A program made the translations under genes and the position numbers. Below, one piece after another: positions 1 to 9,479 of a stretch of DNA of 33,426 nucleotides; position 1 is the first letter of the stretch; each line of letters opens with the position of its first letter. The notes under the pieces are model-generated. The model did no database searches. It had not been told where the DNA came from and saw nothing but the letters and a program-made list of their open reading frames with translations. The DNA is from Poteriospumella lacustris (lineage: Eukaryota > Sar > Chrysophyceae > Chromulinales > Dinobryaceae). The stretch is from NCBI GenBank assembly GCA_008000375.1, contig SMOI01000080.1, positions 46,609-80,034 on the forward strand. Reading direction: 5' to 3'.

Positions 1-90
<90 letters not shown>
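1..90. repeat. (ACG)30 trinucleotide microsatellite
   Basis: The window opens with thirty perfect ACG units, and the tract may continue beyond the left edge. A second, interrupted ACG/GACGAC stretch follows at about 137-170. Both lie upstream of the nitroreductase start and give an arginine-rich spurious reading frame, so I treat them as non-coding repeat. Confidence 0.97.
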
Positions 91-91
<1 letters not shown>

Positions 92-93
92 AA

Positions 94-113
94 GACAAGT
101 GACAAGTGACAAG
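94..113 (+). promoter_or_regulatory. Doubled GACAAGT promoter element
   Basis: The sequence GACAAGTGACAAGTGACAAG sits about 180 bp upstream of the nitroreductase start codon. The same core (GACAAGTGACA, or TGTCACTTGTC on the other strand) recurs at 2218-2232, 5203-5215 and 9632-9642, each time in a divergent intergenic region, with a degenerate version at 20881-20900. Recurrence in position and sequence suggests a transcription-factor or core promoter site. It contains the E-box-like hexamer CAAGTG. Function is inferred only. Confidence 0.55.
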
Positions 114-290
114 AGAAAAGCGACAAATGGGAAGCGCACGACGACGACGAGGACGACGACGACGACGACGGCGCCTGCTGCTGACGCAAGGACGGAAGAG
201 CGACGATGGAAGACGACAGACAGAATGTGTATCTGTTATGTATTATAACAGCAAAGGTGCCCCCACATATGCACAAATACCACGGTTGAT

Positions 291-1159
291 ATGAAGGCCA
301 GTCAACAGTTGGGCGGACCAACGGCACGCCATCTGGCTGAGGCGTTCGAGTTGGTCGCGCGAAGCCGCTTCACCAATCGCCACTACGATCGCGCCAGGAA
401 TGTTCCTTCACCAGTGATTCGACGCATTTTGGAGTTGGGACAACTTGCACCGACTAGCTTCAACTTGCAACCATTTCAATATGTGCTTATTCGATCACCA
501 GAGGCAAAAGACTTGCTTGCGTCATCGATGATTGGTAACAATGCTCGGGTGGTGGCTGACACTTCCTTCTCCATCGCATTTTTGGCAGAAAATGGTGAGT
601 GTCTTAAAGAATCGCTCTAATCAACAAGGTGACATCGACGATGTGGATGAAAATAGACCCCGCTCGCAACGCCAGATTGTTGATGGACCTGGAGCGGTCA
701 GCCGGAACAGATTCGAATTACATTGCATCGTTGCCGGCGAAACTGAACTTCCTCCTCGGGAAAGGTCACGTAGCTCGTGGACTGAAGAAGATAGCATCAC
801 ATCTCCTTTCTCCTCTTCGTCCTATGCCGGTCATTGACATTGATAACCGAGCATGGGCAGCTAAAAATGTTGGGTTTGTCGCGCAGCAGGTCATGCTCGC
901 TTGTACAGCGTATGGCCTTGCGTCAACCCCGATGGAAGGATTTGACGAGCGACGATTGTGCTATCAATTACAGGTCCCGCTGGATCAATTTTCCGTCCCG
1001 CTTGTATTGTCAGTGGGGTACCCTACTGGCACGACTGACGACAACGTGTTGCTCGAGCCCGTTGAGTTGAGCCTTGGAGACAATTTCCCCAAGAAGGCGA
1101 GGTTTCCACTTGACTCGAGGTGCTTCGAGAACAAGTACGGCAACAAAATCAGTTTCTAG
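291..1159 (+). CDS. Nitroreductase-family FMN oxidoreductase
   Basis: Two exons, 291-594 and 657-1159, join to 268 residues. The 62-bp intron starts GTGAGT and ends TAG; CTAAT at about 616-620 is a good branch site, and only this acceptor keeps frame (AEN joined to DPARN). Family signs are the N-terminal Arg/Ser-rich start (ARSRFTNRHYD), the FMN-contacting block APTSFNLQPFQYVLI, and the C-terminal block AWAAKNVGFVAQQVMLA followed by GLASTPMEGFDERR and a VPLVLSVGYPTG strand. Members use FMN and NAD(P)H to reduce nitro compounds, quinones or similar acceptors; the physiological substrate cannot be read from the sequence. No clear organelle presequence is seen. It converges on the TXNDC9 gene, with 112 bp between stop codons. 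Confidence 0.88.
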
Positions 1160-1271
1160 ACAAGCAGGTGCCACTCATGTAAATACTTCGTAAAGCACTG
1201 ATTTTCTTGTTATCGTTAAAGTGACCCCCGATAAGATATACACAATACACGGGCCGGCTCAACAGAGAAGC

Positions 1272-2052
1272 TTAATCATCGAAGTTTTCATCATCCGACA
1301 ATTCGTCATACTGACCCCGCTTGACTGTGTTTACTCGCATTGAATTTAGTCCTGCCCGCTTAGCCCGACCCGCAATTTCTTCTCCTCTGTCCATCTCGAA
1401 TTTTAGCACGCCGTGATTCGATAGCACGTAAGCCATATCTTCAGTCGAAAAGTCATCTGTGCCACCCAATTCATCGAATCCGCGAAGGGAATGTTCCGTT
1501 TTCCCGTCCTTGATAAGCACAATAGTTGGCATGATGATGACGCCCAGTCTTTCCACGAGGAAAGGATTCTTCTCTGCATCAATCTTCACAAATCTTGTCT
1601 CAAGATGCTTTGGTGCAAGTCGCTCAAAGTGTGCATCAACAATTTGGCAACGGGGAGTGACACCACGGAAGAAATGCACAACCATTTTCGGGCTTCTCTT
1701 TGCAGCATTGAAGAACTCCTTCGTATCAGTCAACTCGGTGTACACCCCATGACCCAACTGCTTCCAATCCTGCTCTTGGCGGACCTGCTTTTGCAGAGCC
1801 TGGCGACGTCTTTCTTTCAGAGCTTCAAAATCGTCCTCATCTGAATCGAAAAAAGGAGATAAAAAAATTTTCTCAGAGAACTACATTCTCCCTTAATATC
1901 GAAGAAAATTACTCACCCATGTCTTCCATCGCGCGAAGTTTTTCATCAAGCTTGCGTTCTTCCTTCTCGGCTTGTTGCAAAATGCCAGCTTCGACTGACT
2001 CGATAAGCTTCATTTGCCGCTGGAATTGTTGAAAAGATGGTACTCCCGACAT
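1272..2052 (-). CDS. TXNDC9: Thioredoxin domain-containing protein 9 / phosducin-like protein
   Basis: Exon 1 is 2052-1917 and exon 2 is 1840-1272, joined across a 76-bp intron (GTGAGT...CAG) to give 234 residues, close to human TXNDC9 (226). The N-terminal ~75 residues are a charged helix (EKEERKLDEKLRAMEDMDEDD), followed by a thioredoxin fold starting near LGHGVYTEL. The blocks VVHFFRGVTPRCQIVD, KHLETRFVKIDAEKNPFLVERL, MPTIVLIKDGK and GFDELGGTDDFSTE follow the TXNDC9/PLP pattern closely. Only one cysteine remains at the redox position, so, as in the family, it is not a disulfide oxidoreductase. Family members act in the cytosol with the CCT/TRiC chaperonin in actin and tubulin folding. The tail is acidic (YDELSDDENFDD). 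It shares a divergent promoter with the unknown gene at 2428. Confidence 0.93.
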
Positions 2053-2427
2053 ATTGTTGGTTCGGTAACTTTGTGGTCAAGAATATATCGAAAGTTGAGT
2101 TCGTCGCCTCTTTGACTCGAAAGGATGTGAAGACAAAGCCCGAATTCTAATTTCAATCGGTGGCCACCTCCAACCTGCTGTGAAAAAGTTTGAAAAAACG
2201 GCTCCAATCTGAGCTCGACTTGTCACTTGTCGCACTATTTGGCTCGACTGCAGACAGTGACATTTGTTGCAGGCGACACAGCAGTGTTTCTTGGATCGGG
2301 GGATGAGCGTCAGTGAACCAACGAGGAAGGGATGAATGCGACGCACAGCGAGGAACCTCCCCGATCGCTTCTCGACTCCGCGGGCGGCGTGATTCACAGT
2401 TGATAGCCCAACTCTTGCAAGATCACC
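2053..2427. promoter_or_regulatory. Divergent promoter, TXNDC9 / unknown helical protein
   Basis: This 375-bp region lies between divergent start codons. It holds ACTTGTCACTTGTCGC at 2217-2232, two overlapping copies of the recurrent element, about 170 bp from the TXNDC9 start and 200 bp from the other start. A weaker relative, CAGTGACATTTGTTG, lies at about 2253-2268. I see no TATA box and no coding potential. Confidence 0.6.
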
Positions 2428-3093
2428 ATGCACAGCAAAGCAAGCATTCTCTCCACTTTAGAAAGTAGCAGATCAGTCGGCTCACCAAAGCTGTTTTTTC
2501 ATGATCCGACCTCTGCACCACCTCAGTACACGGGAAGCAAACGCAAACAATCAAATTCAGACACCAATAAATTAGTTTTTGGTGACATATTTTTTTCTCA
2601 AAGCGCGAAGGAATCCGAGGGGAAAGCAGAACATGTCACGAGCGAAAAGTCCAATGACCAGATTTGCAACGTACCGGCATCAAGTACTACCGCGATAAGT
2701 TGCGAACCGGTAGCATCAGTCACTCCCACCTTGTCAGAAAAAGTATCGCCAACTATGGCGCTAGACGAGGCACAAAGCATTCTGAACGAGACAGATATCG
2801 ACAAAATTTTTGAAGTGTACAATGCAACGGCATCCCAGCTGCTCACTATGGGCTTCGAGGAGATCTCAAGACCCTATGATGCTGCCATAAGATTGAACAA
2901 AGAGTTGGAGCAATTTCAGCATAACATGGATTCAGACCTGTTACACCTGGGAAAGAGAAGGCGGGAGTCTTCAGAAGCCGTGGAGAAGCTAAGGTAATTC
3001 GCAGTGCCATTGCTGAACAGAGCAAATCGTTCACCAATTACCAAATAACGATGATGACATAGAAGCAAACTGCTGAGTCATGTCGAGTCCTAG
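2428..3093 (+). CDS. Unknown protein with C-terminal helical segment
   Basis: Exon 1 is 2428-2993. The frame closes at 2995-2997, but the stop overlaps a donor (AAG|GTAATT). Splicing 2994-3062 (69 bp, ending CATAG) extends the helix in frame by SKLLSHVES to a stop at 3091-3093, giving 198 residues; without splicing the protein is 189. The first ~110 residues are Ser/Thr-rich and probably disordered. Residues from about 112 (ALDEAQSILNETDIDKIFEV) to the end are strongly helical and charged, with a basic KRRRES patch. I do not recognise a family. It shares a promoter with TXNDC9 and converges on the transporter gene. Its AT-richer codon use matches its left neighbours. Confidence 0.6.
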
Positions 3094-3356
3094 TTCTCCT
3101 TAGTCGAGATTACAATACCGGGAATGAAATGTATCACAAACTTCGCGTTTCACGTTTAAGCTTGCCAATAATACGCGAGACAAATGAAACAACATAGTAT
3201 CGAACAAACGCTCTGCCGCTAACGATTTGGGAACTAACTATATGCGAATCCACGAGAGAAAAATAAAGTGAGTTGTTGGGCTGTTTGCGCTTCTACTTTA
3301 GACGTCCATGAAAGCGACGCAGAGGTGAATCTGTGTCCGTCTGAGCGGACCGATCA

Positions 3357-5026
3357 TTAAATGAAAGGCTCTTCTTGGCTGCGATTGTTCGATCGCGGAT
3401 TGCGGGTGAGAGGTTCCACCAACGCGTCATCGTCCTCGTGGGCAGGCGGGCAGTCCACAGCTCGCAGAGACAAGACTGCGCCGATCACAGAGAAAACAGC
3501 GCACACGGCCATGACGGCCCCGTAGCTGGTGGCCTCGGCCATAGCTCCGAACATGTAAACTCCAACGAAAGCGCCAACCTTTCCCAGCGCTGCGCTCATA
3601 CCGTTCAATGTTGCGCGAATATGAATAGGGAAGGTCTGGGCGGGCAACACATACGTTGTCACGTTGGGTCCAAAGTTCAAGGAGAAGAGAAGCATGCAAT
3701 ACACCGCGAAAAGACCGTTGGGGGCGGAGTCACGGAGAGGTTGGAAGCAGGCCGCCATAATGATGAACATCACCCCGATGAAAACGAAGCCTCCCACTTG
3801 CAGCTTCCGCGACGAGAAGTACTGCAAACAAATGATGGTGAGAATACACGCAGGGATGCCAAGACTCAAACCGATGAGTTGCTTCTCGCAGATGTTGCGA
3901 ATGGCAGCCGAGGAAGACACGTTGTCATCGTCGCTCGCCGAGATCTCTGACAAGATCTCTCCACCGAACAAGTTGACGCCGTAGAAGGCAATATCGTAGA
4001 GGAACCAACCACCGCCAGTCACTAACAAACCCATCCAAGTCTTCGCATCATGGAAATCGTCAGTTGAATTGCGCACTTGGCGACGACTCTCACGTCTCGA
4101 CTCCATGCTGCGGCGCTGGGCCCGCGTCAGGTCGTGAGCCGCATTATCCACATCCAACCCGGCCGAGACAATGCTTTCGCGGATCTGTGCCTTGATGCGC
4201 ATCTCCATCACCGTCATCATAACAACCAACGCAGCGGGGACGGCACCAAGCGCCAGAAGCAGTCGCCATTTGAGAGTGGGCGACATGGCGTCGGACTGCG
4301 AAAAGAGAAGCGCCACCAGCCACGGGCCCATGGCGCCAGGAGTTTGCCAAAAGAAGGCCTTTCCCGCCGCAATTACGTTAACTCCATGTGATCCACCGCT
4401 GTCCTCTGCAGCTTTCGTGGCGCTCAAGGGATAAACGCCGCCAACACCGACGCCGAGGAAAAAGCGAGCGATGATGATGACGGTGTAAATGGCAGTTGGG
4501 CTGCCCACAGACGCCAACGCAGAAACGAGGGCAGAAACAACAACGAGAGACAGGGTCATAACCATGGCAACGTTGCGGCCCAAGATGTCACCGGCATATC
4601 CCATCTGAGAAGCGACCAGGTCAGACGACGAGCAGACTCGAACAGGAAACGTCACGAACGTACCGACAGTTGGCCCATGATGGCTCCGATAAAGACCACT
4701 GCGCTAGCAGTGGACGTTACCCAACCCTTTTGGGTCCCATCTTTGCAATTAGCATCAGTTGATGTACAGACCGAGTCCGACATCACCAGCAGCGCAATGC
4801 TGATGGCCTGAAAATTGTACTGGACCGAAAAGTTCGACACGGCTGCATGGTGAAACAGAGGGGGTTATTCGTGCGAGGTCAGCAACCACTGCTCAACATG
4901 ACACTGACCAGTGATGAGTTGGGAAAGGAACTTGGACCTCTTGCGAAGGTCTTCATTCTCGGACATGTGGTTTTGGACGAGTTTCTCTCGTCCTTGATCG
5001 CCGAAGAAGTCCTGTTGCGCCTTCAT
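3357..5026 (-). CDS. MFS transporter of the phosphate:H+ symporter (Pho84-like) family
   Basis: Three exons (5026-4909, 4842-4664, 4604-3357) with introns of 66 and 59 bp give 514 residues. The first donor is GTCAGT, the second GTACGT; both joins keep frame. Family signatures: GQLSMGYAGDILGRN (the MFS loop 2-3 motif) near residue 97, GVGVGGVYPLSA at 150-161, FFWQTPG with Gln186, WFLYDIAFYGVNLF at 299-312, and GPNVTTYVLPAQTFP with Asn413, followed by RATLNGMSAALGKVGAF. A long charged cytosolic loop lies between the two six-helix halves, as is usual. Phosphate-ligand positions of the fungal transporters (Tyr, Gln, Trp, Asp, Tyr, Asn) are kept, but two helix 1/helix 4 aspartates used for proton coupling are replaced (see findings). 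Substrate is therefore probably inorganic phosphate or a related anion, with coupling uncertain. It is divergent from sideroflexin. Confidence 0.87.
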
Positions 5027-5450
5027 TTCTCAGTTCCAGCAGATTCAAACATGAATATGATTTTGAGCCTTTGTATCTTCGTTCGGAGAGTCATATCGAG
5101 ACAACCGTCAGCCGACCGGGTCCTAGCAGCCGCTGCGGCAGCGGCAATCGACATCGCCGGCACCAAACAACTTGTCGCCGAGTTAGTGGTCGTCGCCATA
5201 ATGCGACAAGTGACATCTTGGCTGTTGATCTGGGTGTTTGTGTGTTTGTGTGTTTGGGTGGGCGACAGGGGTGTGTGAGCAGCGAGTGCGAGAGCTTGGT
5301 CTCTGATCCTGCTGACGAGTCCTTTCTGACCGCTCCGAACGGCTCTCCTGCCCGAGAGGATCCAACTCTCTTGCCCACAAGGCTTCATTGAGGCGACTTC
5401 GGTGTGTGTGACACGGTATTCCCCCTTTTTTCGACGGAAAATTTCAAGAA
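5027..5450. promoter_or_regulatory. Divergent promoter, phosphate-type transporter / sideroflexin
   Basis: This 424-bp region between divergent start codons holds the recurrent element as GCGACAAGTGACA at 5203-5215, about 180 bp from the transporter start and 240 bp from the sideroflexin start. A GT-rich tract (GTGTTTGTGTGTTTG type) lies at 5231-5262. Reading frames across it on both strands look like chance. Confidence 0.55.
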
Positions 5451-6503
5451 ATGGCATCGGCTGGACGCATTGATCTCGACAAGCCCCGCTACGACCAATC
5501 CACTTTCGAAGGCCGTGCGAAGTATTTCTTCATCACCACGAACCCGCTCAATGTTCTTGCTGCCGATAGTGAGCTTGATCGGGCGAAGAAGATCGTCGAG
5601 GATTACCGCGCTGGTACGGAGGACAAGGCTCTGACGGAGGACCAAATTTGGGAGGCGAAGCAGCTCTACGACTCTGCGTTCCACCCTCAAACCGGAGAGA
5701 AGCTCTTTGTTCTCGGCCGCATGTCCTTCCAGGTGCCCGGCAACATGCTCATCACCGGCTGCATGTTGACGTTCTACAAGTCGACGCCCGCGGTCATCTT
5801 CTGGCAAACCGTCAACCAGACCTTCAACGCCGTCGTCAACTACACCAACCGCAATGCCTCCGCCGGCGTCACCAATGAGCAGCTGGGCACCGCGTACGTC
5901 GCCGCCACTTCGGCCTCCGTTGCTACGGCCCTGGCGCTGAACAAGTTCGTCGCCGCCCGCCCCGCTCTCAGCGCGGGCATCGTCGGCCGCCTGGTGCCCC
6001 TGCTCGCGGTCGCCGCCGCGAACTGCGTCAACATTCCACTGATGCGCCAACAGGAGATCAAGAGCGGCATCGCCATCGAGACGGAGGACGGCCAGTTCGC
6101 CGGCTCGTCTCCCAACGTACGTCGCTGTCGCTGTCGCTAACCTGTCGCTGTCGCTGTCGCTAACCTGTCGCTGTCGCTGTCGCTGTCGCTGTAGGCCGCC
6201 AAGGCTGCCATCCAACAGGTGGTGCCCTCCCGCATCGGCATGGCCATCCCCGGTATGTTCATCCCGCCGATGGTCATGAGCCGCCTCGAGAAGACGGCCG
6301 CCTTCGTGAAGAACCCGTGGCTCAAGGCGCCCGTCACCGTCGCGCTCACCGGTCTGTGTCTCACCTTCTCCACGCCGCTCTGCTGCGCGCTCTTCCCGCA
6401 GCGCGCGGAGATCGCGCTCAAGGACCTGGAGCCATCGCTGCAGGAGTCCGTGCGCGCCAAGTTCCCCGGCCAGGAGAAGTTCTTCTACAACAAGGGCCTG
6501 TAA
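5451..6503 (+). CDS. SFXN: Sideroflexin (mitochondrial amino acid carrier)
   Basis: Exons 5451-6116 and 6195-6503 join in phase 0 across a 78-bp intron to give 324 residues, the usual family size. Signatures in order: the N-terminal FEGRAKYFFITTNPLNVL block; FHPQTGEKLFVLGRMSFQVP with the family HPxTGE box at about 78-83; GNMLITGCML; the Asn-rich NQTFNAVVNYTNRNAS; LVPLLAVAAANCVNIPLMR followed by QQEIKSGI; AAKAAIQQVVPSRIGMAIPGM; and the C-terminal FYNKGL. Sideroflexins are inner-membrane multi-pass carriers; human SFXN1 moves serine into mitochondria for one-carbon metabolism. The exact substrate here is not shown by sequence. The stop codon region seeds a tandem repeat just downstream. This is the first strongly GC-rich gene in the window. 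Confidence 0.96.
6117..6194 (+). repeat. Sideroflexin intron built from GTCGCT repeats
   Basis: The intron (GTACGT...GTAG) consists almost wholly of CTGTCG hexamers. Two copies of a 23-bp unit place CTAAC branch-site-like sequences at 6137-6141 and 6160-6164. The exon join PN|AA is in phase and fits the family alignment. Confidence 0.85.
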
Positions 6504-6585
6504 GGGGCCTGTACGGGGCCTGTACGGGGCCTGTAAGGGGCCTGTACGGGGCCTGTAGACTGTGGACTGTGGACTGTGGACTGTG
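6492..6585. repeat. Tandem 11-bp and 7-bp repeats over the sideroflexin stop codon
   Basis: A 10-bp AAGGGCCTGT at 6492-6501 overlaps the last codons and the stop. It is followed by five 11-bp copies (AAGGGGCCTGT or ACGGGGCCTGT) at 6502-6556, then four 7-bp GACTGTG units at 6558-6585. The array fills most of the 198 bp between the convergent stop codons of sideroflexin and the CstF-77 gene; the rest (to 6701) is unremarkable. Confidence 0.95.
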
Positions 6586-6701
6586 GACGGGCCGTGCAGG
6601 GCCCGTGGGCGATCTGTGGGCGGTCTGGAGGGTTCTGTAGCAGTGGCCGAGGGCTGTAAACTAAGATTGAGATTAGTCGCCGTGTTACATGGCACCCGCG
6701 C

Positions 6702-9479
6702 TCACTGCGCGCGGTGTCGCTGTCGGAAGACGTCGTTGCCCTCGTCGACGGCCATGGCGCCGTCCGCGTCGTCGCGCGCGTCGTCGCCCACGTCCATCGC
6801 CGTGTCGGCCGCGGCGCTGTGGGCGGCGCCGCCCGCCGCGAACGAAGCGCGATACGTGCCGACGGCGGGGCCGTTGGGCCGCGGCGGCAGCACCACCGAG
6901 CGAATGTGGCGCACGAAGGCGTCGAGGTCGGGCGCGGGGCCCACGTGCTGCGGCAGCTTCAACGCGAAGCCGCGCAGCAGGTCGGACACGCCGGCCGCCG
7001 CGCCGCTGGAGGAGCCGGCGCCGTGGCGGCTGCTGCGCGCGCCGTCGCCGCGGCCGTCGCCTTGTTGCTGCTGCGCGTGCGCGTACAGCTGCGCCGGCTG
7101 GCCGTGCAGCGGGTCCAGCGCCGACTTGCCGCGGATGCGCTCGCGCAGCTCGGCGTCGGCGCGCTGCGTCGCGGCGGCGGAGGCGGCGGAGGACGACGGC
7201 GCCGTCGGCGAGGCCACCGACGAGATGTGGTCGTAGCGCTCGAAGAGCTCGTAGGTCGCGTCGAAGATCGACCGCCGCACGTTCATCGCGGCGGACGACG
7301 CGGCGGTGGCGGCCGACGCCAGCGACGAGGCGGCCGCGCCGCCGCCGCTGGCGCCGCCGCCGGTGAGCAGCGGGTGGCCGAAACCGTGCACGTTGGCCAT
7401 GAGCATCGTGAGCTTCGCCGACAGCTTGCTCACGCCGTTGGCGCCGTCCTTGTCCTTGTCCTTCGCGTCCTTCTCGCGCTCGCGCTCGCGCTCGCCGCCG
7501 CGGCCAGACCCGGCGGCCAGCCGCTCGTCCAGCAGCGTCTTCGTCACGTGGCGCCGGTCGCGCAGGTACTCCAAGTGCGCGCGGTCGGCGGAGTTCAGGC
7601 GCAGCTCGCTCATGAGGAAGAGCTCCAGCAACTCCACCTGGCGCTGCAGCTGCGCGATCTCCGCTTCGAAGGCGCTGGCGGCGCCGCCGCCCGCGGCCGT
7701 CAGCGACGAGAACGACGACGTCGCGTCCTCCAGCGCGACGGTCAGCAGCCAGCGCAGCGTCTCGCGCTCGCCGAGCTGACTCAGCACGCCGACGCAGAGC
7801 GACAGATACGCCGCCGAGCGCAGACAGACCGACTGGCCGAGCTTCTCGCGGCACAGGTCGAGGCAGCGCCGCGCCACGTCGACGGCGTTGTTCACCTGCC
7901 ACTCGAGCGTCGCGTGCGCCAGGTACAGCTCCAGCGTCGTCTCGGCGGGCAGCGTCGCGCGCAGCGGCGCCGTCTCCGAGAAGAGCTTGCGCGCCGCGAC
8001 GAGTCCGGCCTGGCGGCGCACGAAGCGCTGGTAGATGGTGAAGGTGAAGCCGTCGGGCTGCGCGACGAACATGTCCTTGAGGATGCGCAGCACCTCGTCC
8101 AGGTGGCCCACGCTCTCCTCGATCTCCGCCAGCGCGATGCGCAGGATCGTCGACTGCGGGTTGTGGCGGATGGCCTCCTGGAGCAGCGCCTTGGCGACGA
8201 CGTCGCGGTCCAGCAGCAGCATTTTGTCCTGCTCCTTCGCGTCGCGCGCCTGCTGCTGCGCGTGCTCGAACTGCGCGAAGGAGACCCACACCTCGGGGTA
8301 GTGCAGGAAGCAGGACAGACACTGCTGGAAGGCCATGTGCACCGTGGGCCGGTAGGCGTCGGGGTTGGCGGCGTCGAAGTTGTCCATCTCGAACGACAGG
8401 TACGCGCTCCAGAGCTCGAGCTGCTGCATCTCCTGCTGCTGGCTGCTGCCGGCCGCGCCGCTGGCGGCGGGCACCGCGAGGCGGTCGACGTCGAGGCGGT
8501 CGGTGAGCCGCCGCCGGTCGCGCAGGAAGGACTTGGCGTGCAGGAACTTCTTCTTCCAGTCGTCGAGGTACTGCTCGCACTGCGCGTGGCTGTCGCCCTG
8601 CTGCGCGCGCTCGAAGGACTCGAACTCGGCCCAGACGCCGTCCATCTGCTCGAACGTCATCATGATCGCCCGCTGGTAGACCTTGCGCAGGTTGGCCGTC
8701 TTCTGCGCCATGTCGATGGCCGACTGCTCCGGGTAGACGCGCTGGAAGTCGACGTACACGCGCCACAGCGCGAAGGCGTCGACCGACCAGCCCATGCGCT
8801 CGATCGCCGCCTGGAACTCGGCCTCGGCGGCCGCGCGCTGCTTCTGGATTTCCTCGGTCTGCTGCGCGCGCTGGTACTCGGCGAATTTGCGCTTGAGCAG
8901 GCCCAGGTAGTAGGCCCACAGGTCGATGCTCCAGCAGTCGCGACAGCCCTTCGCCAGCAGCGCGTGCGCCGCGTCCGCCTTGCCGTCCTTCAGGTAGAAG
9001 TCCGCCAGGCGCTCGTACGCCTTCGCGGCGCGAGGGAACTGGGCGATATACTGCTGACAGATCTGCGGAAAGGTGCGGCCACCGCCGCGGCCGGCCTGCA
9101 CCTCCTCGATCATCACGTTCCACGAGCTCACGTCCCACGGGTCCACGCTCACTGAGGCCAAAGCCTCGGCGAACTCGTCCGACTCGTAATGCGTGGGACC
9201 AACAACTTCCACCGATTCGGAAGGCCGCGCCTCCGGCACAACGTCCACAGCTGCGGCCGCCACCACCGATTCCGGCGCTGCGGATGCGGCAGGAGCACGC
9301 ACAGCTCCGCTGATGGGCTCGTCTTTCTCATCCTCTTCTTCTGCAACGGCTGCAATGACGACTTTGGGCTTCGCCTCCTCACTGGCCGGCTTCACGTTGC
9401 CCTCGGGGTCGCGCTTCTTCCCCGATACGGTCTCCATGACCTCGTCCTCCTCAGAGCTCTCTCCGTCTTGCGCCAACAT
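6702..9479 (-). CDS. CSTF3: Cleavage stimulation factor subunit 3 (CstF-77 / Rna14)
   Basis: A single uninterrupted exon. I chose the ATG at 9479-9477 (MLAQDGESSEEDE), giving 925 residues; the frame stays open upstream into the divergent promoter, but that part is poor in coding character. Residues 1-~95 are acidic and disordered. HAT (half-a-TPR) repeats follow: DPWDVSSWNVMIEEV, a DLWAYYLGLL block, FALWRVYVDFQRVYP, VYQRAIMMTFEQ then VWAEFESFERAQQ, LELWSAYLSFEMDN, and YPEVWVSFAQFEHA. This is the Suf-domain pattern of CstF-77. The C-terminal part (DLLRGFALKLPQHVGPAPDL, DAFVRHIRSVVLP) matches the conserved post-HAT region of the family. CstF-77 scaffolds the complex that recognises downstream U/GU elements during pre-mRNA 3' cleavage and polyadenylation in the nucleus. 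Long Ala/Ser/Gly insertions raise the length. Its reading frame is intact despite very high GC. Confidence 0.87.
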   Translation of the reverse strand: MLAQDGESSEEDEVMETVSGKKRDPEGNVKPASEEAKPKVVIAAVAEEEDEKDEPISGAVRAPAASAAPESVVAAAAVDVVPEARPSESVEVVGPTHYESDEFAEALASVSVDPWDVSSWNVMIEEVQAGRGGGRTFPQICQQYIAQFPRAAKAYERLADFYLKDGKADAAHALLAKGCRDCWSIDLWAYYLGLLKRKFAEYQRAQQTEEIQKQRAAAEAEFQAAIERMGWSVDAFALWRVYVDFQRVYPEQSAIDMAQKTANLRKVYQRAIMMTFEQMDGVWAEFESFERAQQGDSHAQCEQYLDDWKKKFLHAKSFLRDRRRLTDRLDVDRLAVPAASGAAGSSQQQEMQQLELWSAYLSFEMDNFDAANPDAYRPTVHMAFQQCLSCFLHYPEVWVSFAQFEHAQQQARDAKEQDKMLLLDRDVVAKALLQEAIRHNPQSTILRIALAEIEESVGHLDEVLRILKDMFVAQPDGFTFTIYQRFVRRQAGLVAARKLFSETAPLRATLPAETTLELYLAHATLEWQVNNAVDVARRCLDLCREKLGQSVCLRSAAYLSLCVGVLSQLGERETLRWLLTVALEDATSSFSSLTAAGGGAASAFEAEIAQLQRQVELLELFLMSELRLNSADRAHLEYLRDRRHVTKTLLDERLAAGSGRGGEREREREKDAKDKDKDGANGVSKLSAKLTMLMANVHGFGHPLLTGGGASGGGAAASSLASAATAASSAAMNVRRSIFDATYELFERYDHISSVASPTAPSSSAASAAATQRADAELRERIRGKSALDPLHGQPAQLYAHAQQQQGDGRGDGARSSRHGAGSSSGAAAGVSDLLRGFALKLPQHVGPAPDLDAFVRHIRSVVLPPRPNGPAVGTYRASFAAGGAAHSAAADTAMDVGDDARDDADGAMAVDEGNDVFRQRHRAQ

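Noticed and set aside
106-294. Arg-rich 62-codon frame upstream of the nitroreductase
   Set aside because: It is a translation of the ACG/GAC microsatellite and the promoter region, with no protein-like composition.
4843-5026. Starting the MFS transporter at the GTG near 4840
   Set aside because: A spliced first exon from ATG 5026 gives a proper start and a complete first membrane helix, and both splice sites are acceptable.
6714-9155. 813-codon open frame on the plus strand
   Set aside because: It is antisense to CSTF3; long open antisense frames are expected in very GC-rich coding DNA, and its Arg/Ala/Gly/Leu make-up matches no family.
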